This document shows positions 6,439-14,881 of a stretch of 64,000 bases of DNA, piece after piece (the first letter of the stretch is position 1; every line of letters begins with the position of its first letter). The notes under the pieces are model-generated. The model was given only the letters and a program-made list of their open reading frames with translations. It was not told the DNA's origin and made no database searches. Source of the stretch: Vescimonas sanitatis (GTDB taxonomy: Bacteria > Bacillota > Clostridia > Oscillospirales > Oscillospiraceae); NCBI RefSeq assembly GCF_049060325.1, contig NZ_JBMGPW010000010.1, positions 56,445 to 120,444 of the forward strand, in the 5' to 3' direction. A program made the translations under genes and the position numbers.

Positions 6439-7310
6439 TTGGTTTCCTCCTTCTTTTCTGGGAACAGTTTCCACCGAAACTCCAGCTCTTTCTGGACAAA
6501 CTCTTTCGGCAGGCCTTGGGGATTGGCGATGAGATACCAGGCCCGAAAGGTGCGCTTCTCTGGGTCTGTCTCCTGCCGGTAGAGATGATAGCCCGCCTCA
6601 TCCTCCTGTGTCCACTGTCCTGTCTGCCGCATGGCCTGCACAAAGGGTTCCACCACCTGGTCCAGTTCCTCTTTGGTGCGGCTTGAGGCCCAGGCATGAT
6701 CCACATCCTTGGCATGGGACTGGTAGAACAGCAACTTTCCAGTATGGGTCTTCGCCTTGCACTCCGGCGTTCCGCGCAATTCTGCCTGACGGCGGTACTC
6801 CGCCAGCTGTTCCACTGTCCCGTATCGTTCCACCATCTGCTCGTCCACATGGATGCGCCAGCTGTAGTCCTCCGCCTCGGTGAAGGGGGCGCAGACCGGC
6901 TGTAATGCCTCCACGGGGTCTGCCTCGAAGCGGTCGATGAAGTCGAGGTAGTGGGCTTGGATCAGGGGCAGGAAGGTGTCCAGGAGCCCGGTGTCCAGCC
7001 GCAGGTCCTCTGTCAGCATCCGAAAGAATGAACCGCCTGTTGTGGGTTCAATTCTGAAAGAGTAGAGGTAGTCATCTCCCTGCTTTATGATACAGCTGAA
7101 GCCCACCTCCACATTTCCATGGCCGATTTCGTAGTCTATGTAGTTGTAGTGGCTCCGGTCGAACCAGATCTGATAGGTCAGCCCGTTTTTAGTTTTCTTT
7201 TTGAAGTCGCCTTTTTTCAGCCGCTTCCAGCCCTTTTCCTCCAGGCCCAGGCCGTTCCACAGGTAGTCCAGAAGCTCCTGAAATATATCTGCCGGGCGTT
7301 TTTGTTCCAT
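6435..7310 (-). CDS. DUF4304-like protein
   Basis: 291 aa from the ATG at 7310, which has AAGGAGG upstream. The N-terminal 130 residues (YLWNGLGLEEKGWKRLKKGD, the KTKNGLTYQIWFDRSHYN strand, then GNVEVGFSCIIKQ) resemble the DUF4304 fold seen in toxin-immunity and cargo loci, in which a Trp/Phe-rich strand set follows a Gly-Phe/Trp-Lys motif. The C-terminal half is helical and charged and contains a YHLYRQETDPEKRTFRAWYL segment. I see no enzymatic motif. It overlaps the downstream DUF4261 gene by four bases. The family match is by eye. Confidence 0.7.
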   Translation of the reverse strand: MEQKRPADIFQELLDYLWNGLGLEEKGWKRLKKGDFKKKTKNGLTYQIWFDRSHYNYIDYEIGHGNVEVGFSCIIKQGDDYLYSFRIEPTTGGSFFRMLTEDLRLDTGLLDTFLPLIQAHYLDFIDRFEADPVEALQPVCAPFTEAEDYSWRIHVDEQMVERYGTVEQLAEYRRQAELRGTPECKAKTHTGKLLFYQSHAKDVDHAWASSRTKEELDQVVEPFVQAMRQTGQWTQEDEAGYHLYRQETDPEKRTFRAWYLIANPQGLPKEFVQKELEFRWKLFPEKKEETK

Positions 7311-7423
7311 GGTCTCCACCTCCTTACAAAACTTTTTCTGGGGTTCAGCGGTCATTTGCAAATCAAATATGGAGCAGGGAAACAGAGGCACAAACCATCT
7401 CATTCCCGAGTCATTTTCTGCCG

Positions 7424-8137
7424 TCACAGGTCTGACTTATTTTGCTCCATTGCTTGGGCGATCTGTTTCATAGCCATGTCGATATAGAGATACACCCCAT
7501 CACGATCACAGTGGAACAGGTTGGAGTAACATGTGCTTTCGTTCGGGTGAAGGGGATTCGGTTCCACTACTTCGGTGGCTTCCAGCAGACCAGTACCCAG
7601 TTCAGCCGCAGCAGTAAGAGCCTTTTTCAGAACAGCAAACTGCCCATCACTCCAATGTTTCTCCAGATCTTCCAGTACCTTTGGTTCCTGCTCCAGATCC
7701 CGGAGAATCTGCAAAACCTGATTTGGGGACAGGTACACGCCGGAGCAGTAGTTTTCCATGATCTGGTTCTTTGCCGGGTTGGGTAAGGCAGTGGGCACCA
7801 CCTGCGCCCAGGGGGTGAAGTACCGCCCATATTCCAGCTTTTCTTCCGCCAGGAAAGAAAAAGCACTGCCTCTGGTGTAATAGTAATCCCGGAAAAAACC
7901 TTGGATCACTGCAATATAGAAACCATGGCTTTTGTCAAACAGCTCGTTGGATTCTGTTTCAGACCCAACCCGCAGGGTATCCAGATATTTTTCTGCATAG
8001 AAATCCTCTATTCCATACTGTGTGGCGAGTGCCAGCACCTTTTCCTCCTGTCCCTGCTGTATCCAGGTTAGGGGAGTAAAATACCATTCCTGTATTTCGT
8101 CTGGCGAGATCGGGTGAAAACTTACATCGTATCCCAT
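7424..8137 (-). CDS. Unrecognised 237-aa cargo protein (MGYDVSFHPI start)
   Basis: Starts at ATG 8137 after AAGGAGG. The sequence begins MGYDVSFHPISPDEIQEWYF and is rich in Trp, Tyr and Phe in its first half, with a helical second half (QILRDLEQEPKVLEDLEKH). There is no signal peptide, membrane segment, metal motif or nucleotide motif. The aromatic start and location in the array suggest a soluble binding protein, plausibly an immunity factor. It is not assigned to a family. Confidence 0.8.
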   Translation of the reverse strand: MGYDVSFHPISPDEIQEWYFTPLTWIQQGQEEKVLALATQYGIEDFYAEKYLDTLRVGSETESNELFDKSHGFYIAVIQGFFRDYYYTRGSAFSFLAEEKLEYGRYFTPWAQVVPTALPNPAKNQIMENYCSGVYLSPNQVLQILRDLEQEPKVLEDLEKHWSDGQFAVLKKALTAAAELGTGLLEATEVVEPNPLHPNESTCYSNLFHCDRDGVYLYIDMAMKQIAQAMEQNKSDL

Positions 8138-8148
8138 AAAAGTCCTCC

Positions 8149-8928
8149 TTAGTAATCAAGCAAGATAGGCACCTGATGTTCCTCGGCAAACCGCATGGCC
8201 CGCCAGAACATGGAGAAGGCGAACTTGGCAAGGGACTGGGTGTCATACCGGGTGTGTTCCGGGATGTCCGCCTTGCTGTACTGTCCATCCGGGGCCAGGG
8301 TCCCGTCTACCGGGTATCCCTCGGTGTCTGCCCAGCCAAGGATGGTGTCCTCATCGGCCTGCCATGCCAGATGGTTCAGCTTTTCCAGCTCCTTCCGCAG
8401 ACCACCCAAAGTAGCGATCATCGTCTGATCATCGGTGGGCAGAGGGCCTTGGAATAGAAAGCTGTCGGTGAGGGGAAGCCACCAAGTCGCGCCCCGAAGC
8501 AGGGACCACACCCGCTCCTCGTCCGATGCAAGGCGGGCAATCAGGGGATGCTCCCCGAAGTCCCAGTCCTTCTCCACGGTGAGAGGCACCGGTTCCTCGT
8601 ATGTATGACAGGCGGCCACCAGCAGCATAGCGCCAAAGGCATCCCAATCCGGCTTATCGGTGTAATAGGGCCGCTCGTTGTCCTCCGGCCATGGAGTGTA
8701 GGGCGGCTGGTCCGGCTGGGAAATGGCGGCCAGGATCTGATCCCGCCAGTTCTCCACCGCCGCCTGAACCTCAGCCGGGGACAGCTCCTCCTCGTTGTCG
8801 GCGGGTTCTCCATCCGGCGTGATTTTCTGAAAGCCCCATTCATTTTCTTCCGCCCACTGCTGTGTGACGGTCTTCCAGTTGTGAGAATAGTACCGGGTCA
8901 ATGTTCCGGCGTAGATATCAAGTCCCAT
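8149..8928 (-). CDS. Unrecognised 259-aa cargo protein (MGLDIYAGTL start)
   Basis: ATG 8928 follows GGAGGAATCACC. The start MGLDIYAGTLTRYYSHNWKT parallels the MGYDVSFHPI opening of the next gene downstream, which hints at a shared N-terminal strand type in this group. The rest is Trp- and Asp-rich, with several acidic loops such as DEERVWSLLRGATWW. Acidic, Trp-rich soluble proteins of this size are typical of immunity cargo. No family is recognised and no catalytic motif is seen. Confidence 0.8.
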   Translation of the reverse strand: MGLDIYAGTLTRYYSHNWKTVTQQWAEENEWGFQKITPDGEPADNEEELSPAEVQAAVENWRDQILAAISQPDQPPYTPWPEDNERPYYTDKPDWDAFGAMLLVAACHTYEEPVPLTVEKDWDFGEHPLIARLASDEERVWSLLRGATWWLPLTDSFLFQGPLPTDDQTMIATLGGLRKELEKLNHLAWQADEDTILGWADTEGYPVDGTLAPDGQYSKADIPEHTRYDTQSLAKFAFSMFWRAMRFAEEHQVPILLDY

Positions 8929-8952
8929 GGTGATTCCTCCTTTTCTGCTTGG

Positions 8953-9258
8953 TCAAAGCCGTTCCAGGGTACAGTCGTGCCCGGAATGGTCCGTATCCAA
9001 AATGATTTCTGTAATGGTGTCCATCATCTCTTTTCCGAGATTACGGACGCTTTTTTCATAGGCCAGCCACTGGATGCGGATGGGCTGGCCATACTCATGC
9101 CGCCCAAAACCGCCCCGGAGAATGTCATTGAAAGCGTCCAGGTTCCGACCGATCTTCCAATCTAAGCCGCAGGTGAACACCTGCTCCACCTCGTCATAAA
9201 AACCGGCCATGTTAGAAAAGCGGCGGCCGTCAATGGTGAACACCTCTCTCATGTCCAT
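8953..9258 (-). CDS. Barstar-family RNase inhibitor
   Basis: A 101-aa protein with the barstar core: FTIDGRRFSNMAGFYDEVEQ at the start, then LDWKIGRNLDAFNDILRGGF, which matches the GxNLDAxxDxLxG motif on the inhibitory helix of barstar. Barstar (about 90 aa) blocks barnase-type RNases by plugging the active site with an acidic helix. The start overlaps the upstream stop (ATATGGACATGA arrangement). It lies two genes from RtcB, an RNA-repair ligase, so both could answer the same kind of RNase attack; that link is inferred. Confidence 0.88.
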   Translation of the reverse strand: MDMREVFTIDGRRFSNMAGFYDEVEQVFTCGLDWKIGRNLDAFNDILRGGFGRHEYGQPIRIQWLAYEKSVRNLGKEMMDTITEIILDTDHSGHDCTLERL

Positions 9259-9599
9259 ATAAACGGCTCCTTTAAGTCATATTTCTCCATGATCTTATTT
9301 TCCAAGGCTTTATAGGCATCCATATCCTCTGGCTGCGCTGGAATACCCTTTTGCCAATAACCGTTCCCATAGTAGAAAAACATAGCCCAGTAATAAGGCA
9401 GGTCATGGCTGAATATCGCCACTCCCATGGCATCGGCCACTGGCTCTGCCAGCGGTGAGCGTTCCACGATCTGGGAGGCTTCCTCATAGGAGATCCCCAC
9501 CAGCTCCACCAGCAGGTGCTTCACCAGTTCACAGAAGCTGTACTGGTTGAATATGACCTGACCATCCTCATCTTTGAACACAAGTCCATCTCTCACCAT
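9249..9599 (-). CDS. Unrecognised 116-aa acidic cargo protein
   Basis: Small acidic protein from ATG 9599 (CGGAGCAG upstream). It has helical parts CELVKHLLVELVGISYEEAS and IVERSPLAEPVADAMGV and an aromatic stretch PYYWAMFFYYGNGYW. It overlaps the barstar gene by ten bases, so the two are co-translated. Size, acidity and context fit an immunity protein. No named family is recognised. Confidence 0.78.
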   Translation of the reverse strand: MVRDGLVFKDEDGQVIFNQYSFCELVKHLLVELVGISYEEASQIVERSPLAEPVADAMGVAIFSHDLPYYWAMFFYYGNGYWQKGIPAQPEDMDAYKALENKIMEKYDLKEPFIWT

Positions 9600-9617
9600 G
9601 GTATTCTGCTCCGTTTC

Positions 9618-10826
9618 TTACTCCTCGTCCCCGGCCTTGAAGTTGTAGATGGGGCGGATGACCTTTACCACATCCGCCGTGGGGCCAATGTTGTCCAGAA
9701 TATCCTGCATCCCCTTGTAGGCCATGGGGCACTCGTCCAGGGTGGCCTTGTTCACCGAGGTGGTGTAGACCTCTGCCATCTGCTTTTTGAATTCAGACAC
9801 CGTGAAGGATTGCTTGGCGTCCGCCCGGCTCATCAGCCGCCCGGCGCCGTGGGGAGCGGAGCAGTTCCAGTCCTCGTTGCCCTTGCCCACACAGAGCAGG
9901 CTCCCGTCCCGCATATTGATGGGGATGAGCAACTGCTCACCCTCCTTGGCGGACACAGCCCCCTTCCGCAGGATCATGGCGTCGGTATCGATATAGTTGT
10001 GGATGGTGGTAAACTGCTCCTCCACATGGAGCTTCATGCCTTTGATGATTTCATCCATCATGGCCTGCCGGTTGAGCATGGCGAAGTGCTGGACGATCTT
10101 CATATCGTGGATATACTGCTCAAACAGTTCCCCGGACACATAGGCCAGGGCCTTGGGGATACTGGTCTGTTTGAGGTTTTTCAGCTTCTTCAGTTCTTTC
10201 TGGATTTCCTTCTCCCGGCCCTCTGCCTTCATCTGGGCTACCAGAGTTTGGAGAGAGGCATCATCGGTACGGTTGAGCACCTTATAGCCCGCCTCCTGGT
10301 AATAGCTGGCCACCTCTACACCCAAGTGACGGCTGCCGGAGTGGACCACGATGTAGAGATTTCCCTCGTCGTCCTTGTCCACCTCAATGAAGTGGTTCCC
10401 GCCGCCCAGGGTGCCGATGCTTTTTTCTGCCCGGAGGAGATCCACATGGTGGGCACAGCACAGTTCGCTCAGGTCGATCTCATCAAGATAGCGGTGGGCC
10501 TTATCCCGTATGGAGAAGCCGGAGGGGATTTTCTCATAAATCAGCTTGTCCAGCTTTTGAAGCTCCAGCCGCCCCTCCCGGATGCGGGTGGTCTCCATGC
10601 CGCACCCGATGTCCACACCCACCAGATTGGGCACCACCTTGTCGGTGATGGTCATGGTGGTGCCGATGGTACAGCCCGCCCCGGCGTGAATGTCGGGCAT
10701 GAGCCGGATGCGGCTGCCCGCCGTAAATTCCTGATTGCACAGCTCCTGAACCTGTGCGATGGAGGCGCTGTCCACCACATCGGTGAAGATCTTGGCCTCA
10801 TTGTATTTTCCTTTAATTTCGATCAT
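9618..10826 (-). CDS. rtcB: RtcB family tRNA-splicing/RNA-repair ligase
   Basis: RtcB joins RNA 2',3'-cyclic-phosphate or 3'-phosphate ends to 5'-OH ends in a GTP- and Mn-dependent reaction through a guanylated histidine. All signatures are present in the 402-aa product: MPDIHAGAG (about 43-51), VGVDIGCGM with the metal-binding Cys at about 75, GTLGGGNHFIEV, VHSGSRHLG, KGAVSAKEGE and CSAPHGAGRLMSR, whose His at about 326 is the guanylation site. The protein is short, like the compact RtcB3-type bacterial forms. ATG 10826 is preferred over an upstream ATG because GCGAGGAAATT precedes it. The genes around it, a barstar inhibitor downstream and a small gene upstream, suggest repair of RNA cut by RNase toxins. 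Confidence 0.95.
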   Translation of the reverse strand: MIEIKGKYNEAKIFTDVVDSASIAQVQELCNQEFTAGSRIRLMPDIHAGAGCTIGTTMTITDKVVPNLVGVDIGCGMETTRIREGRLELQKLDKLIYEKIPSGFSIRDKAHRYLDEIDLSELCCAHHVDLLRAEKSIGTLGGGNHFIEVDKDDEGNLYIVVHSGSRHLGVEVASYYQEAGYKVLNRTDDASLQTLVAQMKAEGREKEIQKELKKLKNLKQTSIPKALAYVSGELFEQYIHDMKIVQHFAMLNRQAMMDEIIKGMKLHVEEQFTTIHNYIDTDAMILRKGAVSAKEGEQLLIPINMRDGSLLCVGKGNEDWNCSAPHGAGRLMSRADAKQSFTVSEFKKQMAEVYTTSVNKATLDECPMAYKGMQDILDNIGPTADVVKVIRPIYNFKAGDEE

Positions 10827-10861
10827 AATTTCCTCGCAATATTCTATGGGGCATGGCCCCG

Positions 10862-11221
10862 TCAAGTCATCTCATACAGCAGGGCAGCGTCGCCCTGCAC
10901 CAGTTCCAGATGGGAGCGCAGCGTTTCAAGCCCGCTTTGCACCGCCTCGGTGGGCAGATCCCAGTCCGGGGCTATTTCAGCGGCCAGCTCTGGGAGGTAC
11001 TGCTCCTGCAGAGCTGCCAGCACATTAGACGCCAGCTCTCCCTCCAGCAAAGCGCAGTCCAGGGTGTCCTCGGTCTGGGGAGCAGGAAAACGGACATCCA
11101 GATCCAGCTCGCTCTCACACCAGTCCCAGATGGCCATATAGACCGCGCCGGAGCAGTCGCCATTGGACAGTTCCTGCCGCCGGCCGTCTTTGAGAAGATA
11201 AAAGGATGCGATCTGTGACAT
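10862..11221 (-). CDS. Unrecognised 119-aa protein just upstream of rtcB
   Basis: Starts at ATG 11221 with AGGAGG nine bases upstream. The sequence is acidic and helical (VYMAIWDWCESELDLDV, LLEGELASNVLAALQEQYL) and ends LLYEMT. It is 35 bases upstream of rtcB, so the two are probably co-transcribed. In other bacteria rtcB is often paired with archease or prfH, and this product resembles neither. It may be an immunity protein or an RtcB partner. Confidence 0.78.
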   Translation of the reverse strand: MSQIASFYLLKDGRRQELSNGDCSGAVYMAIWDWCESELDLDVRFPAPQTEDTLDCALLEGELASNVLAALQEQYLPELAAEIAPDWDLPTEAVQSGLETLRSHLELVQGDAALLYEMT

Positions 11222-11239
11222 GGCAATTCCTCCTGAATG

Positions 11240-11755
11240 TTATTCTTTATCTATCAGCCCTTCTGCCTGCATCCGGATCACATAGAAGGCTCGCACCCAG
11301 TCCAGCTCCTGCTCCATGGATTCCTCCAAAGCCAGCAGGCGGCGTTTTCCCAGTCTGCGGTCCAGGAGGGCGAAGATGCGGACAAGAGGATTCTCGCTGG
11401 TAAGGCTTTTCTCGATGCTCTGGTTGTCAAAGATCCCAAACGCCTCATAGAACACCTTTTGGTCAAAGGTGCCCTGCTCCAGCGCATAGGCATGAGCCTG
11501 GTTGATGGCCTCTTTTGCGGAGTCGCAATCTTTCAGCGTTGTGGACCTCAAATGATGAAATTTCGTCCACACATTCTCAAAATAGGTGTAGTAGTTGCTC
11601 CGCAGCACTTCCACACCGTCCACACGAATGGCTGCCCGGCCCTCATGGTCGGCACTCTTACTGTAACTGGTGGCAAAATACTGGATGTGGCCCCGGAGTG
11701 CCGGGCACAGGTAGTCACTTTCCAGTTTGTTTCGGATTCCGCTCCAGGTTGACAT
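11240..11755 (-). CDS. SF0329-family protein
   Basis: 171 aa from ATG 11755, which is preceded by AAAGGAGG. It begins STWSGIRNKLESDYLCPALR and continues GHIQYFATSYSKSADHEGRA, with a VLRSNYYTYFE segment, an arrangement typical of the small SF0329 family of unknown function found in enterobacteria and Firmicutes. The C-terminal half is helical with a paired-Arg segment, FALLDRRLGKRRLLALEES. No catalytic motif is evident. It precedes the rtcB pair in the same run. Confidence 0.7.
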   Translation of the reverse strand: MSTWSGIRNKLESDYLCPALRGHIQYFATSYSKSADHEGRAAIRVDGVEVLRSNYYTYFENVWTKFHHLRSTTLKDCDSAKEAINQAHAYALEQGTFDQKVFYEAFGIFDNQSIEKSLTSENPLVRIFALLDRRLGKRRLLALEESMEQELDWVRAFYVIRMQAEGLIDKE

Positions 11756-11821
11756 GGCGACCGCCTCCTTTCTGTTGCCACTGCGGATAAGGTAGATTCC
11801 CAATAAATTGAAATTTGAAGG

Positions 11822-12178
11822 TTACATATAATCCTCGATATATGATCGTTCTATAAATTCTTTTACTGCAAATAGATCTGCAAACTCCTCATACCGGGGA
11901 AATCCGTCCGTATTATGTGCTGAGTAAGTCAAATGGAACAGATAGTAAATGTCTCTTCCCGTTCCGTTTCTGAGAACATATAACACATCATCATTGGATT
12001 CACACTTCGCAACCGCCCAGATTTTTTTGCCGTATAAGAAGTGGTCTTGTCCTATTTCTTTGTTTAGTTCAGCAACAAATGCCCCGTCCGCCTGTGTGAA
12101 GGGAATCATATACCAGTTAAAATCGTTACCATATTTATCATAGAGATCACAGAACATTTCTTCTAATGTCATTTTCAT
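11822..12178 (-). CDS. Unrecognised 118-aa protein, AT-rich coding sequence
   Basis: ATG 12178 follows a weak GAAAGAAG site. The product is acidic and aromatic (CDLYDKYGNDFNWYMIPFT, FLYGKKIWAVAKCESNDDV, DIYYLFHLTYSAHNT). Its DNA is clearly more AT-rich than the flanking genes and uses codons such as AGA, ATA and TTA, suggesting recent transfer into the array. No named family is recognised. An immunity role is inferred from size and position. Confidence 0.75.
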   Translation of the reverse strand: MKMTLEEMFCDLYDKYGNDFNWYMIPFTQADGAFVAELNKEIGQDHFLYGKKIWAVAKCESNDDVLYVLRNGTGRDIYYLFHLTYSAHNTDGFPRYEEFADLFAVKEFIERSYIEDYM

Positions 12179-12244
12179 TCTTCTTTCGCTGATTTACAGT
12201 TCAGCCATCAACCGCCGCGCTATTTTCTTTTTATAGGCGATGTT

Positions 12245-12994
12245 TTATTGCTCATTGAGATACCTCGCCAATTTCTTCTCCAGCAGTTCTGTCATATCAT
12301 TGCAGAGTCGCTTGACCTTGTCCTGCTCATGGGCGTAGTACCAGATGGTTTCCTCTCCGGGGCGGAGCAGGAGCTGGTCGCCGTCCGCTTCTTTCCAGAA
12401 CTCGCCCAGCACGCAATACCGCTCTCCGTGGATGGTCAAATTAAATGTTCCAGAGAGTTCAACGATTACGCCTGTGAATACATTGATGCCTGCGGTCAGC
12501 AGGAAAAACTCCCGCACCTGGGCCGGGAGCGTGAAGTCCATCACGCTTTCTTGATTCCCGATTTGCTCCTCCATGGTGGCGGGCTTGATCTCATCAGAGG
12601 GGTCCAGCACCTTTGCCAACGCCTTGGAGAACTTGGGGTATCGACCAAATAGTTCTGGGTGGCTGGCCTTGAATTCCTTTTGCTTTTCCCGCTGCACTCG
12701 CTTCTGCTCCTTGCAGAACGCATCCAGCTCCGCCAGATACCGCTCCTGGTAGAGATTGCTGGCCTCAAATGCTGTGCCGCTCTTTTCCAGAATGGCGATG
12801 GCTCCCTTTTGGCTGCCAAACACCGGGACCCACTGGAAACCATGCCGGCAGGGCTTTAGCTTCAGAAATTCGCCCCGACTCAGCAGGGTTTCCAGTTCCG
12901 GCTCATGCTCGTCCCACCAGTTCCGCCAACTTTCTGGTGTTTCCCGGCCTTCGACCAGGTCCAGGAGCTTTGCTGTCAATGATTCTTTGTTCAT
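12245..12994 (-). CDS. SUKH (SMI1/KNR4)-like immunity protein, 249 aa
   Basis: The ATG at 12994 starts MNKESLTAKLLDLVEGRETP; a longer frame to 13129 would run into the upstream gene and has no ribosome site. The C-terminal 100 residues carry the SUKH pattern of LPAQVREFFLLTAGINVF, followed by strands and a GEFWKEADGDQLLLRPGEET segment. SUKH domains bind toxin domains directly and are the commonest immunity family in polymorphic-toxin loci. The N-terminal 110 residues are charged helices (ERYLAELDAFCKEQKRVQRE) of unknown role. Confidence 0.65.
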   Translation of the reverse strand: MNKESLTAKLLDLVEGRETPESWRNWWDEHEPELETLLSRGEFLKLKPCRHGFQWVPVFGSQKGAIAILEKSGTAFEASNLYQERYLAELDAFCKEQKRVQREKQKEFKASHPELFGRYPKFSKALAKVLDPSDEIKPATMEEQIGNQESVMDFTLPAQVREFFLLTAGINVFTGVIVELSGTFNLTIHGERYCVLGEFWKEADGDQLLLRPGEETIWYYAHEQDKVKRLCNDMTELLEKKLARYLNEQ

Positions 12995-13019
12995 AGGTGT
13001 CCACGCTCTTTCTCCGCCA

Positions 13020-13454
13020 TCACGATACTCGTGATTCCAAGACTTCGCCATTATCGTTGATATAAGTGTAATGAATAAAATCCTCGTCCAAAAGCAACAG
13101 ATATGGACTAAAAACTTCCCATGCATCATGATCGCTCATGATGTCAGAATATTTGCCAAATACATAAATCTCAAATAAGGCGTCTGTTCCCATTAAAAAG
13201 CACAAGTAGGCATTTCCATGGGGATATGGGCAAACTTCTTGGATCGCCAGCTGCCCCGGTTGCTCAAAATTGAGTTTTGAGATAAAGGTTTCAATTTTGA
13301 GTGCTTCCGCTTCATCCGCATATCGGTATTTTTGAGAAAAATGTTCGATACTTTTTGTGAGACGGTCCTTGTATTGCTGTATCTCTGCTCTTTTCTGTTT
13401 TATCTTGAGCTGCGCTCTTTTCTGAGCCAAAAGTTCTTTCCTCTCATGCTCCAT
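13020..13454 (-). CDS. Unrecognised 144-aa protein with N-terminal coiled coil
   Basis: ATG 13454 (GGAG upstream) opens a very basic helix of about 45 residues (MEHERKELLAQKRAQLKIKQ, RAEIQQYKDRLTKS) that should form a coiled coil. A compact acidic C-terminal part follows, with SPYLLLLDEDFIHYTYINDN. The coding DNA is more AT-rich than its neighbours. It ends 26 bases before the next gene. No family is recognised. Confidence 0.75.
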   Translation of the reverse strand: MEHERKELLAQKRAQLKIKQKRAEIQQYKDRLTKSIEHFSQKYRYADEAEALKIETFISKLNFEQPGQLAIQEVCPYPHGNAYLCFLMGTDALFEIYVFGKYSDIMSDHDAWEVFSPYLLLLDEDFIHYTYINDNGEVLESRVS

Positions 13455-13470
13455 AGTTCATTTCTCCGTT

Positions 13471-14583
13471 TCAGAGGGCGCAGGAATAGATGCTCATGGC
13501 CCCGTAATCGGTGTGCAGGACAAGTCCGCTTTGAGTAAAGGCAAAATTCACCTGACGCACCACAAAGGGATCATCAATGGTGGCCAGCAGTTGGCCGCTG
13601 CCGGTATCCCACAGCTCTATGGGGGAGCTGCCACGATCCTGCTGAACGGCCATCAGGCTGCCCCTTGTCCTCACCGCGCAGGTGTCTGAAAAACTCAGTC
13701 CCTGCCGGACCGAAAACGGGAAAGGATTGTCCATCTCCTCTCCGGTCTGGGCCAGATAGAACTTGCCGCCCACCGAGAAGCACTGGTCATCCGGAGAGAA
13801 GAAGGGATGCCAGCCCGCATTGGGGATCACTACTTTTTGGGCGGACTTCAAATCGACCAGCACATACTCGTCCTCGGTGACGCGGTAGGCCGCTTTGCTC
13901 TGCCGGGGAGAGAGCATCCCGAAGCAGTAATAGGCAAAATTCGGATTCTTAGACTTCTTGCATTTCACGCCTTCCCGCCACATCTCCGTGTTGCTGCCAA
14001 AGTCACAGACGACGATCTCCTCGCCTGTGTACCAGAGGGCCAAGTCGCCGCTGGCATCCAGCATGGCCTTCATGCTGTTTTTCTTGTTGGCAAAGGGCGT
14101 GATTTCATGGGTGCGGAGTGAGAACTGCTGGAGAAGATAGCTGTTGTTCAGAAGAAGGGTGTCATTGGGGCAGAGGACCTGCTCATAGGTCATTCTCTTT
14201 GCGCCCAGGGAAACTGTTTCGAGGATCTCCCCGCTGCCATCGAAGTGATAGAGGGTTTCGTCCTCAAAATCTCCGGCCACTCTCGTCAGGAAGAAGTCGT
14301 CCCGTGTGAGGGCGGCAGCCAAGGGCATAAAGCCGTTGCTGTCCTTGCCGACAAACCGATGGCACCGCGCCTGCCCAACAGCGGCATCCGGATTCTGATA
14401 GACAAATCCTTTCCGCATTTGGCTCATCATGGCGCTGGCAGTCTTGCTCTTGACCTGGAAGGCGGAGTCGCACAGGATCTCCTTGACCTTCCCACCATTC
14501 AAACAAGTTCGGACGGTATGTCCGTCAATTTCAATCCGCCACTGCTTATTTGTGGCGGGGTTGAGGAAGGTTTTTTCAATCAT
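13471..14583 (-). CDS. WGR-like domain plus beta-propeller protein
   Basis: The first 80 residues (FLNPATNKQWRIEIDGHTVR, then a LNGGKVKEILC strand and a SKTASAMMSQMRKGFVYQ helix) resemble the WGR domain, a nucleic-acid-binding fold of PARPs and MolR proteins. The remaining 290 residues are short repeated strands with GSGEILETVSLGAKRMT and SPIELWDTGSGQLLATIDD blades, typical of WD40/YVTN-like propellers. WGR-propeller and WGR-HEAT proteins recur in polymorphic-toxin neighbourhoods. The start overlaps the stop of the upstream gene (ATGA). A binding scaffold is more likely than an enzyme. Confidence 0.7.
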   Translation of the reverse strand: MIEKTFLNPATNKQWRIEIDGHTVRTCLNGGKVKEILCDSAFQVKSKTASAMMSQMRKGFVYQNPDAAVGQARCHRFVGKDSNGFMPLAAALTRDDFFLTRVAGDFEDETLYHFDGSGEILETVSLGAKRMTYEQVLCPNDTLLLNNSYLLQQFSLRTHEITPFANKKNSMKAMLDASGDLALWYTGEEIVVCDFGSNTEMWREGVKCKKSKNPNFAYYCFGMLSPRQSKAAYRVTEDEYVLVDLKSAQKVVIPNAGWHPFFSPDDQCFSVGGKFYLAQTGEEMDNPFPFSVRQGLSFSDTCAVRTRGSLMAVQQDRGSSPIELWDTGSGQLLATIDDPFVVRQVNFAFTQSGLVLHTDYGAMSIYSCAL

Positions 14584-14858
14584 GGTTTTGGCCGTTCCTC
14601 CTTTCGGATCAGGATGCTTTTTCCCTCGGAGTTGATGCTATACAGGTCATCCAGATGGATGTGGAATCCATCCCCGCGAAGAGTTTCTGCCATACCCAAA
14701 GCGGCTTTCGCCAATAGAAGCAGCCCCGCCCGGTTTCCCGTTAGCTCCAATTCATTTCCATCAGCATGAGTGGTAAAGGAGAGGTGGGCTTCCGGTTCCA
14801 CTGGAAGGATGGGCAGTTGTTCATCATTCAGTTGAATGGTCAGTGTTTTGGGTTTCAT
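14580..14858 (-). CDS. Imm32-like small immunity protein
   Basis: 92 aa from the ATG at 14858, with GGGAGG fourteen bases upstream; an in-frame GTG at 14891 would overlap the upstream gene. The core ELTGNRAGLLLLAKAALGMA followed by GFHIHLDDLYSINSEGKSIL fits the Imm32 pattern of a GN-GL-LA helix and then H-HLD strand. Imm32 is a known immunity family in toxin loci. It sits directly after the 2065-aa polyimmunity gene. Confidence 0.65.
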   Translation of the reverse strand: MKPKTLTIQLNDEQLPILPVEPEAHLSFTTHADGNELELTGNRAGLLLLAKAALGMAETLRGDGFHIHLDDLYSINSEGKSILIRKEERPKP

Positions 14859-14881
14859 CGATTGCCAGGGCACCTCCCACA

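Noticed and set aside
9516..11141. Long plus-strand frame of 541 codons across the rtcB region
   Set aside because: It is the antisense shadow of rtcB and its neighbour; no ribosome site and His/Val/Leu-rich low-quality composition.
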